This document shows positions 1 to 14,783 of a stretch of 64,000 nucleotides of DNA, piece after piece (position 1 is the stretch's first letter; each line of letters opens with the position of its first letter). A program made the position numbers and the translations under genes. This DNA is from Pseudidiomarina donghaiensis (lineage in GTDB: Bacteria > Pseudomonadota > Gammaproteobacteria > Enterobacterales > Alteromonadaceae), in assembly GCF_900116895.1 (NCBI RefSeq), contig NZ_FPCF01000002.1, positions 124,001 to 188,000 of the forward strand, given 5' to 3'. The notes below the pieces were generated by a model that worked only from the letters and a program-made list of their open reading frames with translations, was not told the origin of the DNA and did not search any database.

Positions 1-104
1 AGTTCAGCTGTGACAGCTTTCACCGGGGGATTATCGAAGACTTTTTGAAAGTGCGCGGGAGTTAAAAGACGTAACTCCCGCCCGTAAGAGAGGTTCTGCT
101 TCAA
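1..104 (-). CDS. rnpA: Ribonuclease P protein component, 5' part only
   Basis: The visible 34 codons read from a TTG start and contain GRELRLLTPAHFQKVFDNP, the conserved RnpA N-terminus. RnpA is the protein subunit of RNase P, which matures the 5' ends of tRNAs. The start lies 2 nt beyond the rpmH stop, the usual rpmH-rnpA coupling. The TTG has no clear ribosome binding site, so translation probably depends on rpmH. The rest of the gene lies before the window. The frame and family are clear; the exact start is less so. Confidence 0.8.
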   Translation of the reverse strand, partial: MKQNLSYGRELRLLTPAHFQKVFDNPPVKAVTAE

Positions 105-106
105 TA

Positions 107-241
107 TTATGCAGACAGAACTTTACGGCCTTTGGCACGACGGCGAGCCAACACTTGACGACCGTTTTTCGTTGCCATACGAGCACGGAAACCGTGAGTG
201 CGCTTGCGCTTCAATACGCTTGGTTGAAATGTTCTTTTCAT
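107..241 (-). CDS. rpmH: 50S ribosomal protein L34
   Basis: This 44-residue, strongly basic protein begins [19 protein letters not shown] and ends GRKVLSA, an almost textbook bacterial L34. It is a structural protein of the large ribosomal subunit. It is too short for many ORF callers but has the exact family length. It is divergent from dnaA and is followed directly by rnpA. A strong sigma-70 promoter lies 45 bp upstream. Confidence 0.97.
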   Translation of the reverse strand: MKRTFQPSVLKRKRTHGFRARMATKNGRQVLARRRAKGRKVLSA

Positions 242-285
242 GACGTTACTTCCGTATTCGGGTTACCTAAAAATTTAGAGCGCGA

Positions 286-314
286 ATTCTAACGGTTAAA
301 AGGATCAAAGTCAA
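286..314 (-). promoter_or_regulatory. Sigma-70 promoter of rpmH
   Basis: On the minus strand TTGACT (309-314) and TAGAAT (286-291) are separated by exactly 17 bp, close to ideal, and point at rpmH. A near-consensus DnaA box (324-332) starts 10 bp upstream of the -35 element. Confidence 0.75.
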
Positions 315-323
315 CGGAAAAAG

Positions 324-366
324 CTATCCACAAACAACGAATAAGAACAGTTATTATTGTGGATAA
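324..366. promoter_or_regulatory. DnaA boxes between rpmH and dnaA
   Basis: TGTGGATAA at 358-366 is a perfect DnaA box (reverse of TTATCCACA). CTATCCACA at 324-332 differs from consensus at one base and lies in the opposite orientation. GATC sites occur nearby (about 303, 405, 463 and 474). Two boxes suit dnaA autoregulation. Some gammaproteobacteria have oriC in this interval, but no larger box array is visible here. Confidence 0.65.
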
Positions 367-530
367 AAGCGCTTAACTCGTTGGGTAAATTTGCCTTAAA
401 AGCTAGCGATCCTAGGTCTCTTTTAGTACAATCAAATGAGTCCTGCAGGTACATATTATAAAGGATCGGTTACGATCGGCTCAATACTGCACATAACTAA
501 AACAACATGCGACAAGAACGGGAGACAGGT

Positions 531-1946
531 GTGAATAAATCGCTTTGGCAATTATGCGCTGATAGACTGCAAAGCGAATTGACCGCTCAAAATTTCAATA
601 CTTGGATCCGCCCGTTGCAATCGGAAGTCGATAACGACGTTCTTACGCTATACGCCCCAAATGCTTACGTTGTGGACTGGATCAAAGACAAGTACCTCAA
701 CACCATCAATGATTATCTTACTGAGCTTGCAAAAGAACGTGGCGAGAAAAATCCGCGCGTTTCATTTCGTGTAGGCGGCGTTGAAAAGAAAGCTGTCGCT
801 ACTAATACAAGTTCAGATTCTACGCGTGAGGCCAGCAGTTCAGGTACGTCAGCAGATAAACCTGTTAGCCAGCGCAGCAAACGTGCAACCCCTTGGACGC
901 AAACCGACGCACCGGCACCGGCGTTCGAGTCAAACATAGACGAAGAGTATACCTTTGATAACTTTGTTGAAGGGAAGTCAAACCAGCTCGCTTTAGCGGC
1001 TGCCCATCAAGTGGCTGAAAACCCAGGCGGTGTGTACAACCCGTTATTTGTTTATGGTGGTACCGGTTTAGGTAAAACGCATTTGTTACATGCCGTGGGC
1101 AACGCAATTCGTGCGCACAAAAAAGACGCCAAGGTATTTTATATGCGTGCCGAACGTTTTGTGCAAGACATGGTAAATGCACTTAAAAACGGCACCATTG
1201 ATGAAATGAAGCGCTACTATCGCTCGGTTGATGCGTTATTAATTGATGATATTCACTTCTTTTCGAACAAAAAGGGCACGCAAGAAGAATTCTTCCATAC
1301 TTTCAATGCCTTACTTGAGGGTAACCAGCAAATCATTCTTACCAGCGATTTGTATCCGAAAGAAATCGAAGGCCTTGAAGATCGATTGCGCTCGCGTTTC
1401 GGTTGGGGCTTGACGATAGCTATTGAGCCGCCAGAGCTAGAAACCCGCGTGGCAATTTTAATTCGCAAAGCGCAAGAGCGCGGTATAACGCTTCCGCATG
1501 AGGTTGCGTTTTTTATTGCGAAGCGGTTACGTTCGAATGTGCGCGAGCTTGAAGGGGCATTGAACCGCTTGGTGGCGAACGTGAATTTAACCGGACGCCA
1601 AATTACGATTGATTTTGTACGCGAAGCGTTGCGCGACTTAATTGCGGCGCAAGAAAAGCTTGTTACTATTGATAATATTCAGAAAACGGTGGCTGAGTAT
1701 TACAACATTAAAATGTCTGACATGCTTTCCAAACGCCGCACTCGCTCAGTTGCTCGCCCGCGCCAAGTGGCAATGGCTTTGGCAAAAGAACTAACGAATC
1801 ATAGCTTGCCGGAAATTGGCGATGCTTTTGGTGGCCGTGACCACACAACCGTATTACACGCTTGTCGTACAATTGCCAAGCTAAAAGATGAACAGAACGA
1901 TTTAAAAGAAGATTACCGAAACTTAATCCGCACGCTTTCGGCATAA
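531..1946 (+). CDS. dnaA: Chromosomal replication initiator DnaA
   Basis: AAA+ ATPase that binds DnaA boxes, melts oriC and loads DnaB. The N-terminal domain begins [17 protein letters not shown] Ser/Thr/Pro-rich linker covers roughly residues 90-130. Walker A GGTGLGKT is at about 176-183, Walker B LLIDD at about 236-240, and the DNA-binding signature [14 protein letters not shown] is near 435-448. I chose the GTG at 531 because GGAG sits 6 bp before it and the family sequence starts there. An in-frame ATG at 507 would add eight residues of unrelated sequence. The 471-aa length is typical. dnaN and recF follow on the same strand. Confidence 0.97.
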   Translation: MNKSLWQLCADRLQSELTAQNFNTWIRPLQSEVDNDVLTLYAPNAYVVDWIKDKYLNTINDYLTELAKERGEKNPRVSFRVGGVEKKAVATNTSSDSTREASSSGTSADKPVSQRSKRATPWTQTDAPAPAFESNIDEEYTFDNFVEGKSNQLALAAAHQVAENPGGVYNPLFVYGGTGLGKTHLLHAVGNAIRAHKKDAKVFYMRAERFVQDMVNALKNGTIDEMKRYYRSVDALLIDDIHFFSNKKGTQEEFFHTFNALLEGNQQIILTSDLYPKEIEGLEDRLRSRFGWGLTIAIEPPELETRVAILIRKAQERGITLPHEVAFFIAKRLRSNVRELEGALNRLVANVNLTGRQITIDFVREALRDLIAAQEKLVTIDNIQKTVAEYYNIKMSDMLSKRRTRSVARPRQVAMALAKELTNHSLPEIGDAFGGRDHTTVLHACRTIAKLKDEQNDLKEDYRNLIRTLSA

Positions 1947-1994
1947 GATGTATAACAGAAAGTGGCAGGGACATAACAACAGGGGAATGTGGGC

Positions 1995-3095
1995 ATGAAA
2001 TTTTCCATCAATCGTGATGCTTTTTTGAAGCCACTTCAGGTTGTCAGTGGCGCTGTTGAGCGTCGTCATACTATTCCAATTTTGTCGAACGTTTTAATTC
2101 AGGTAGAAACCGACTCGGTACGGCTAACGGGTACTGACCTAGAGGTTGAGCTGGTGTCGTCGTGTGTTATTGAGAACGGCGAGCGAGGCTCAGTAACCGT
2201 ACCCGCGAAAAAGTTGGTCGATATTGTTCGTAGTTTGCCAGACGGTGCAGTGGTGGAGTTTAGTGCTTCGGCAGACAAAGCGCTGATACGTTCTGGGCGC
2301 AGCAAATTTACTTTAGCAACCCTGCCGGCTCAAGACTTTCCGAACATTGATGATTGGGATAGTGACATTCAGTTGGTGACCAGCCAGTCGGTGTTGAAAG
2401 ACCTGATGGAACGCACGCATTTCTCTATGGCGAATCAAGACGTACGCTATTACTTGAACGGCATGTTATTTGAAACGGATGCGAATATTTTGCGTACTGT
2501 GGCAACTGACGGTCATCGATTAGCAATGAGTAGTTGCGATATCGGTCAGCCTAACTTGGCGGCTCGACAGGTTATTGTGCCTCGCAAGGGTGTTATGGAA
2601 TTACTGCGCTTACTTGATGATGCCGATAACGAAGTGCGTGTGCTCATTGGTAATAATCACATTCGCGTTGAAACCAACGGTATTGGTTTCACAAGTAAAT
2701 TGGTTGACGGGCGCTTTCCGGATTATCGTCGTGTGCTACCTAGCGGCGGTGATAAAATTGTTGTGGCGGAACGCGATGTTCTTAAACAGGCATGCTCGCG
2801 CGCGTCAATTTTGTCGAATGAAAAGTATCGCGGTGTACGTGTTAACTTAAGTTCTGGGGAATTGTGTTTAACCGCCAATAACCCGGAGCAAGAAACGGCT
2901 GAAGAAGTGTTAGAGTGTGAATATCAGGGTGAGCCATTAGAAATCGGCTTTAACGTGAGCTACCTGATTGACGTGTTAAACACCATTCAAGGCGATAAAG
3001 TAAAACTAACCTTGTCGAGCTCAGACGCGAGTGGCTTAATTGAAGATAACGATGATGCTTCGTCGTTGTATGTTGTTATGCCAATGCGCCTGTAG
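1995..3095 (+). CDS. dnaN: DNA polymerase III beta sliding clamp
   Basis: Ring-shaped processivity clamp that tethers polymerase III and other repair and replication proteins to DNA. The 366-aa length matches the family. It begins MKFSINRDAFLKPLQVVSG and ends with the conserved YVVMPMRL. The ATG at 1995 follows a GGGGAATGTGGG purine-rich stretch; an in-frame GTG two codons earlier is less likely. It lies 48 bp after dnaA and 21 bp before recF, so the three are probably co-transcribed. Confidence 0.98.
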   Translation: MKFSINRDAFLKPLQVVSGAVERRHTIPILSNVLIQVETDSVRLTGTDLEVELVSSCVIENGERGSVTVPAKKLVDIVRSLPDGAVVEFSASADKALIRSGRSKFTLATLPAQDFPNIDDWDSDIQLVTSQSVLKDLMERTHFSMANQDVRYYLNGMLFETDANILRTVATDGHRLAMSSCDIGQPNLAARQVIVPRKGVMELLRLLDDADNEVRVLIGNNHIRVETNGIGFTSKLVDGRFPDYRRVLPSGGDKIVVAERDVLKQACSRASILSNEKYRGVRVNLSSGELCLTANNPEQETAEEVLECEYQGEPLEIGFNVSYLIDVLNTIQGDKVKLTLSSSDASGLIEDNDDASSLYVVMPMRL

Positions 3096-3116
3096 TTGTG
3101 GCGTTATTAGCGTAGT

Positions 3117-6631
<3,515 letters not shown>

Positions 6632-6651
6632 ACAGCGCTGAGGGAGCAATA

Positions 6652-6681
6652 AAAAAGGGAGCCTTTGCAGGCTCCCTTTTT
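6652..6681. terminator. Rho-independent terminator after gyrB
   Basis: AAAAAGGGAGCC pairs with GGCTCCCTTTTT across a 6-nt loop and ends in a T run. The A run on the other side lets it also serve the opposing glyQS transcript. Confidence 0.88.
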
Positions 6682-6742
6682 CACTTTTGGAAACAAAGAA
6701 ACAAGGTCAGTTATCAGTTAACCTGCATCTTATGTGTTTAGT

Positions 6743-8812
6743 TTAATTTAAAATCGAAATATCCGCAATTTGCAAAAACAACTCGCGAAGTTGATTCAAT
6801 AAAGCTAAACGATTTTGACGAACCGCGTCGTCATCGGCGTTCACCATCACGTTCTCAAAGAATACGTCGACCGGCTGCTGCAGAGCTGCTAAGGCTTTCA
6901 ATGCGTCCGCATAGTTGCCTTGCTGTAGCGCAGCCGAAGAGGCATCACGTGCCGCTATAATGGCTTTAGCGAGATCTTTCTCTGGGGCTTCAGACAACAA
7001 CGAATCGGTAACAACCTGTGGTAATTGCCCTTCAACCTTGGCGAGAATATTACTTACGCGTTTATTTGCTGCCGCTAATGCTTCGGCCTCTGGAAGTTCG
7101 CGGAAGGCCGTGACAGCATGTACACGTTGATCAAAATCAACCGGCGAGGTCGGTCGACGGGCTAATACGGCCTGAATAACATCGACCGCAATGCCTTGTT
7201 CTTGATACCACGCGCGGAATCGACCTAATAAGAAGTCAACCACGTCAGCTTTAACGTTATCTGCGGTAAGCACAGCACCGAAACTATCCATCGACACAGC
7301 TACCAGTTTCTCTAAATCTAAGCTGCGGTAATTGCCTTCTACAATAATACGCAATAAACCAATAGCAGCGCGCCGCAAGGCAAAGGGGTCGCGGTCACCT
7401 TTTGGCACTTGGCCGATGCCAAAAATACCGACCAGACTATCTAGTTTGTCTGCAATGGCCACTGCAGCGCCAGCTTTAGTTGCTGGAAGGGCATCGCCTG
7501 AGAACCGCGGTAAGTAATGCTCAAAAATTGCTTCTGCAACGCCTTTGGCTTCGCCATCGTGGCGCGCATAATGCATGCCCATGACGCCTTGCGTTTCAGG
7601 GAACTCCAGCACCATTTGCGACGACAAATCGGCTTTACACAATAATCCAGCGCGCGCCGCTACCGTGGCATCAGTTTCAAGCTGCTTGGCAATTTCAGCG
7701 GCAACTTGAGCAATGCGCGCTGATTTGTCCTTGATTGAGCCGAGCTGTTTTTGGAATAGAATATTGCCTAGACCATCTACGCGAGCTGCCAGCGTTGTCT
7801 TTTTGTCGGTTTCAAAAAAGAACTGTGCATCGGCCAGGCGAGGGCGAACAACTTTTTCATTACCTGAAATTATTTGTGCTGGGTCTTTTGACTCAATATT
7901 GGTTATAAAAATAAATGCTGGCAACAAATTGCCCTTGCCATCTTCTAACGGGAAGTAACGCTGATCGTCTTTCATGGTGACAATCAGTGGCTCTTTAGGC
8001 ACCGCTAAGAATTTCTTGTCGAAGCTCGCTGAGAGGGCAATCGGCCATTCAACTAATGCGGTTACTTCGTCAATAAGGTCATTGTCTTCAATAACTTGAC
8101 CGTTGAGTTCGTTGGCCAACGTCGCGATGCCTTCGACAATGCGTTGACGACGTTTGTCAAAATCGCCAATCACCCAAATTTCTTCTAACGTTGTTTCGTA
8201 GTCATCTGCATGCGCCAGTGTCGCACCTTGTGGTGCGTGAAAACGATGCCCCTGAATGTAGTTACCCGCCTGTACATCGAGCACGGTGCCGGCAATAACT
8301 GCGTCGCCAAACATCATGGTGACGGTTTTGACGGGGCGAATAAACTGCGCGGTGCCATTACCCCAGCGCATTGGCTTCGGTATTGGCAGCTTTTTCAAGG
8401 CTTGGTTAACTAAGTCAGGCAACACTTCGGCTAATGGCTGGCCCTTAACTTCGGCTTTGTATAGCAGCCATTCGCCCTTGTCGGTTACTAAGCGTTCTGC
8501 GTCGGCTACGGTAATGCCATTACCGCGAGCCCAACCTTCGGCTGCTTTAGTCGCATTGCCGTTGTCATCAAAGGCAACATTGACAGCAGGGCCGCGTTTT
8601 TCTACAACTTTATCTTTTTGCTGAGCACTGAGTTCTTTTACCTGCACGGCTAAGCGGCGCGGTGACGCAAAAGATTTGACCGCAGCGAATGAAAACTCAT
8701 TGTCATTCAACAAGCTGCTAAGGGCTTCGGTAAACGCTTCGCTAAGACCTTTTAGAGCTTTTGGCGGAAGTTCTTCAGTGCCAATTTCAACCAGTAACGT
8801 ATTCTGTTGCAC
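6743..8812 (-). CDS. glyS: Glycyl-tRNA synthetase beta subunit
   Basis: Beta chain of the alpha2beta2 glycyl-tRNA synthetase, which charges tRNA-Gly; the beta chain carries tRNA-binding and editing-like domains. It begins with a GTG start, [17 protein letters not shown], and includes [13 protein letters not shown] and the conserved [19 protein letters not shown]. The length of 689 aa matches the family. AAGGAGC precedes the GTG. It starts 2 nt after the glyQ stop, so the two subunits are translationally coupled. Confidence 0.97.
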   Translation of the reverse strand: MQQNTLLVEIGTEELPPKALKGLSEAFTEALSSLLNDNEFSFAAVKSFASPRRLAVQVKELSAQQKDKVVEKRGPAVNVAFDDNGNATKAAEGWARGNGITVADAERLVTDKGEWLLYKAEVKGQPLAEVLPDLVNQALKKLPIPKPMRWGNGTAQFIRPVKTVTMMFGDAVIAGTVLDVQAGNYIQGHRFHAPQGATLAHADDYETTLEEIWVIGDFDKRRQRIVEGIATLANELNGQVIEDNDLIDEVTALVEWPIALSASFDKKFLAVPKEPLIVTMKDDQRYFPLEDGKGNLLPAFIFITNIESKDPAQIISGNEKVVRPRLADAQFFFETDKKTTLAARVDGLGNILFQKQLGSIKDKSARIAQVAAEIAKQLETDATVAARAGLLCKADLSSQMVLEFPETQGVMGMHYARHDGEAKGVAEAIFEHYLPRFSGDALPATKAGAAVAIADKLDSLVGIFGIGQVPKGDRDPFALRRAAIGLLRIIVEGNYRSLDLEKLVAVSMDSFGAVLTADNVKADVVDFLLGRFRAWYQEQGIAVDVIQAVLARRPTSPVDFDQRVHAVTAFRELPEAEALAAANKRVSNILAKVEGQLPQVVTDSLLSEAPEKDLAKAIIAARDASSAALQQGNYADALKALAALQQPVDVFFENVMVNADDDAVRQNRLALLNQLRELFLQIADISILN

Positions 8813-8814
8813 GG

Positions 8815-9738
8815 TTAAGCTCCTTGCTTGTTGGTTGTCGATGACTGCGCGAGCGGGAAGCCTAGTGCTTCTCGTGCGGCAAAATAGGCCTCTGCGCAGC
8901 CTTTGGCCATGGTACGGACGCGCAGAATATACCGTTGACGCTCTGTTACTGAAATTGCGTGGCGTGCGTCGAGCAAGTTAAAGGCATGAGATGCGCGCAT
9001 GACTTGCTCGTACGCAGGTAACGGTAGATTGTTTGCGAGTAAGTGCTCACATTCTTTCTCGCAAGAGTCAAAACGGGCAAATAAAACGTCAACGTCCGCA
9101 TGTTCAAAGTTATAAGTCGATTGCTCGACTTCGTTTTGATGAAATACATCACCGTATAAAATCTTGCCGCGCGGGCCGTCGGTCCACACCAAGTCGTAAA
9201 TGCTATCAACGCCTTGAATGTACATCGCTAAGCGCTCGAGGCCGTACGTAATCTCGCCGGCTACCGGCTTACATTCTAAGCCGCCAACTTGTTGAAAGTA
9301 GGTGAACTGTGTCACTTCCATCCCATTTAGCCACACTTCCCAACCTAGCCCCCAAGCGCCCAAAGTTGGTGACTCCCAGTTGTCCTCAACGAAGCGAATG
9401 TCATGGACCAATGGGTCGAAACCGAGCATTTCAAGCGAGCCGAGATAAAGCTCTTGAATGTTTGACGGTGAAGGCTTTAACAGTACTTGAAACTGATAAT
9501 AGTGCTGCAAGCGGTTAGGGTTTTCACCATAGCGGCCGTCGGTTGGCCGGCGACATGGTTGCACATAGGCAAAGCTAGCTGGTTCTGGGCCAACCGAGCG
9601 CAAAAAGGTCATGGGGTGAAAGGTACCCGCACCTACTTCCATGTCGAGAGGTTGAACAACGGCGCAGCCTTGCTGTGCCCAATAATCCTGCAGAGCAAGT
9701 ATTAGCCCTTGAAACGTTTTTACATCGTAACTAGCCAT
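8815..9738 (-). CDS. glyQ: Glycyl-tRNA synthetase alpha subunit
   Basis: Catalytic class II subunit that activates glycine and joins it to tRNA-Gly together with GlyS. Recognised by [36 protein letters not shown], and the [18 protein letters not shown] region. The 307-aa length is standard. It is the first gene of the glyQS operon and is divergent from tag across 82 bp. Confidence 0.98.
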   Translation of the reverse strand: MASYDVKTFQGLILALQDYWAQQGCAVVQPLDMEVGAGTFHPMTFLRSVGPEPASFAYVQPCRRPTDGRYGENPNRLQHYYQFQVLLKPSPSNIQELYLGSLEMLGFDPLVHDIRFVEDNWESPTLGAWGLGWEVWLNGMEVTQFTYFQQVGGLECKPVAGEITYGLERLAMYIQGVDSIYDLVWTDGPRGKILYGDVFHQNEVEQSTYNFEHADVDVLFARFDSCEKECEHLLANNLPLPAYEQVMRASHAFNLLDARHAISVTERQRYILRVRTMAKGCAEAYFAAREALGFPLAQSSTTNKQGA

Positions 9739-9777
9739 GCGTTATCTCGTGCTGATTTTTAATCCAAAGTGGCGTAA

Positions 9778-9806
9778 ATTATACCCTGTGTTGGCGCGCG
9801 GATACA
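9778..9806 (-). promoter_or_regulatory. Probable promoter of glyQS
   Basis: On the minus strand a perfect TATAAT (9778-9783) lies 39 bp before the glyQ start. A weak -35 element, TGTATC (9801-9806), is 17 bp upstream. Only the -10 is strong. Confidence 0.5.
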
Positions 9807-9820
9807 GGATACCTTGTTAA

Positions 9821-10414
9821 ATGAGCGAAACAATTCAACGCTGTACCTGGTGCGGCACCGCAGAAGACTATGTTGCGTACCACGACAATGTGTGGGGACG
9901 CCCCGTTGCCGATAGCCAAGAGCTATTTGCCAAGTTGTGCCTAGACGGGCAGCAAGCTGGCCTTAGCTGGATAACTATACTGCGTAAGCAGGCTAATTAT
10001 GAAGCTGCTTTTTGCAATTTTGACCCTGAAAAAATTGTACAACTACCACCATCGTACCAAGCCGAATTAATGCACAACGCTGGAATTATTCGTAATCGAC
10101 TGAAAATTGAATCGATATTTAAAAACGCGCGCGCCTACTTGCGCTTGCGTGAGCAAGGTATCGACTTTAACCAGTTTCTTTGGCAATTTAGCGATGGAAA
10201 GCCGCGAATCTTCGCCCGCAAGGGCGGCGACATACCCACATCAGACAGCGTTTCTGATAACATGGCGAAAGCCTTGAAAAAAGCCGGTTTTAATTTTGTC
10301 GGCACGACAATTTGCTATGCATTTATGCAGGCTGTCGGTATGGTCAATGATCATGTTGTTGACTGCCATTGTTACCAAAGCGTTTGCACTGAAATGCGTC
10401 AATTTTCCTTATAG
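9821..10414 (+). CDS. tag: DNA-3-methyladenine glycosylase I
   Basis: Base-excision repair enzyme that removes 3-methyladenine from alkylated DNA; an HhH-superfamily fold with a structural zinc. Zinc ligands expected from the E. coli enzyme are visible: Cys8 (RCTWCG), His21 (YHDNVWG), His178 and Cys182 (NDHVVDCHC). The core GQQAGLSWITIL and GFNFVGTTICYAFMQA are conserved. The glutamate of the E. coli motif CLEGQQ, which contacts the alkylated base, is Asp42 here (CLDGQQ). A 12-bp gap separates it from the GNAT gene. Confidence 0.95.
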   Translation: MSETIQRCTWCGTAEDYVAYHDNVWGRPVADSQELFAKLCLDGQQAGLSWITILRKQANYEAAFCNFDPEKIVQLPPSYQAELMHNAGIIRNRLKIESIFKNARAYLRLREQGIDFNQFLWQFSDGKPRIFARKGGDIPTSDSVSDNMAKALKKAGFNFVGTTICYAFMQAVGMVNDHVVDCHCYQSVCTEMRQFSL

Positions 10415-10425
10415 ATGAGTTTGAT

Positions 10426-10905
10426 ATGTTAGAAATAGTACTTGCCGATTATAGCAACCCGAAACATCGTCAAGCAGTGATCGATATGCTCGATGACTAC
10501 GCGCAAGACCCAATGGGCGGTGGTGAAGCATTACCTGAAGCAACGAAAGCCACGCTGATTGACGAAATGGCAAAGCGAGACTATGTTTTTTCGCTGCTCG
10601 CATTTAATGACGAACAACCCGTTGGGCTTGCCAACTGTGTCGAAGGTTTTTCAACGTTCGCCGCGAAACCTGTGATGAATATTCACGATATTGCGGTGAT
10701 CAAAGACTTTCGCGGGCAGGGTATTGCGAAACGCCTACTTGAAGAAGTAAGCACCTTGGCGCAATTTCGCGGCTGCTGCAAGTTAACGCTGGAAGTGTTA
10801 CAAGGCAATGAGCCGGCCAAAATCGCCTATGAGAAGTTTGGCTTTAAGCCATATCAGCTTGATGCCGAAATGGGCAAAGCCGAATTTTGGCAGAAATATC
10901 TGTAG
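10426..10905 (+). CDS. GNAT-family N-acetyltransferase
   Basis: A 159-aa single-domain GNAT protein. The acetyl-CoA-binding motif A is IHDIAVIKDFRGQGIAKRLL (about residues 85-104), and EGNEP-like motif B, VLQGNEPAKIAYEKFGFKP, follows at about 125-143. The substrate cannot be told from sequence. It lies 12 bp after tag and 39 bp before tusA on the same strand, so it is probably co-transcribed with both. Confidence 0.88.
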   Translation: MLEIVLADYSNPKHRQAVIDMLDDYAQDPMGGGEALPEATKATLIDEMAKRDYVFSLLAFNDEQPVGLANCVEGFSTFAAKPVMNIHDIAVIKDFRGQGIAKRLLEEVSTLAQFRGCCKLTLEVLQGNEPAKIAYEKFGFKPYQLDAEMGKAEFWQKYL

Positions 10906-10944
10906 CACGACCGTTAATCGTTAACGGTTATTCGAGGTGAGTGA

Positions 10945-11178
10945 ATGAGTGAAACCACCAACGAGTTAGATACACTCGGACTGCGTTGCCCAGAACCAGT
11001 CATGATGCTGCGTGTGGCAATGCGAAAATTAGCGGTGGGTGATGAGTTGACGGTGATTGCAGACGACCCAGCAACAACACGCGATATTCCGAGTTTTTGT
11101 CGGTTTATGGATCATGAGCTAGTCAGCGCACAGGTCACGGATTTGCCGTATCGCTACGTCATTCGCAAAGGCTCTTAA
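10945..11178 (+). CDS. tusA: Sulfur carrier protein TusA
   Basis: Small (77 aa) sulfur-transfer protein that takes persulfide sulfur from IscS and passes it to the TusBCD-TusE relay for 2-thiouridine in tRNA. The signature CPxP motif is present as [11 protein letters not shown] with the active Cys15, and [16 protein letters not shown] follows. Length and fold pattern match TusA/SirA. An AGGTGAG sequence sits before the ATG. Confidence 0.94.
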   Translation: MSETTNELDTLGLRCPEPVMMLRVAMRKLAVGDELTVIADDPATTRDIPSFCRFMDHELVSAQVTDLPYRYVIRKGS

Positions 11179-11180
11179 GA

Positions 11181-11319
11181 GCAAAAGCGTTATTCGTTAT
11201 TCGTCCGTTCACTTCGTTCACTGTTCGTCCGTAAGCTCCGCTTACTATTCGAATCACGAACAGTGCGAAGCACGGACCAACAGCTCGCTTCAGCGAGCGC
11301 ACGAACAACGCTTTTCGCT
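11181..11319. repeat. Nested imperfect palindrome between convergent tusA and fadA
   Basis: The whole 140-bp gap is a layered inverted repeat. The outer arms are GCAAAAGCGTTATTCGT (from 11181) and ACGAACAACGCTTTTCGC (ending 11318). Inside, a GTCCGTTCACTTCGTTCACT arm near 11203 faces AGTGCGAAGCACGGAC near 11264. Small stems such as GCTCGCTTCAGCGAGC sit between them. There is no U run, so it is not a plain terminator. It may be a REP- or MITE-like element or a cruciform that insulates the two transcripts. Confidence 0.6.
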
Positions 11320-11322
11320 TTA

Positions 11323-14657
<3,335 letters not shown>

Positions 14658-14763
14658 GTTCGGTCTCCTTGAGCGGTTACTGATAATCAGATTGCTTTCG
14701 GTTAAAGTGGTTCTTATAGTCGCCCTAGAGTGTGGCCTGAATGGGCCAAATTTTCAATAATTT

Positions 14764-14781
14764 TTTAAACGTGCGTTTGAA
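14764..14781. promoter_or_regulatory. PsrA-like operator upstream of fadBA
   Basis: TTTAAAC-GTGC-GTTTGAA is an inverted repeat with one mismatch. It fits the published PsrA-type motif, CAAAC-N4-GTTTG. PsrA is the TetR-family fatty-acid regulator that controls fad genes in many non-enteric gammaproteobacteria. The site sits in the fadB-slt intergenic region, only 2 bp before the slt start codon, so it could affect both genes. Confidence 0.5.
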
Positions 14782-14783
14782 TT

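Noticed and set aside
242-530. Full oriC between rpmH and dnaA
   Set aside because: Only one perfect and one near-perfect DnaA box and a few GATC sites are visible. A typical oriC has four or more boxes plus an AT-rich unwinding element, so I call regulatory boxes only.
713-1182. Antisense open frames inside dnaA
   Set aside because: They lie wholly within a strongly conserved gene, have no ribosome binding site and no family features.
6915-8981. Plus-strand open frames across glyS and glyQ
   Set aside because: Shadows of the synthetase genes caused by codon composition; no start signals or recognisable domains.
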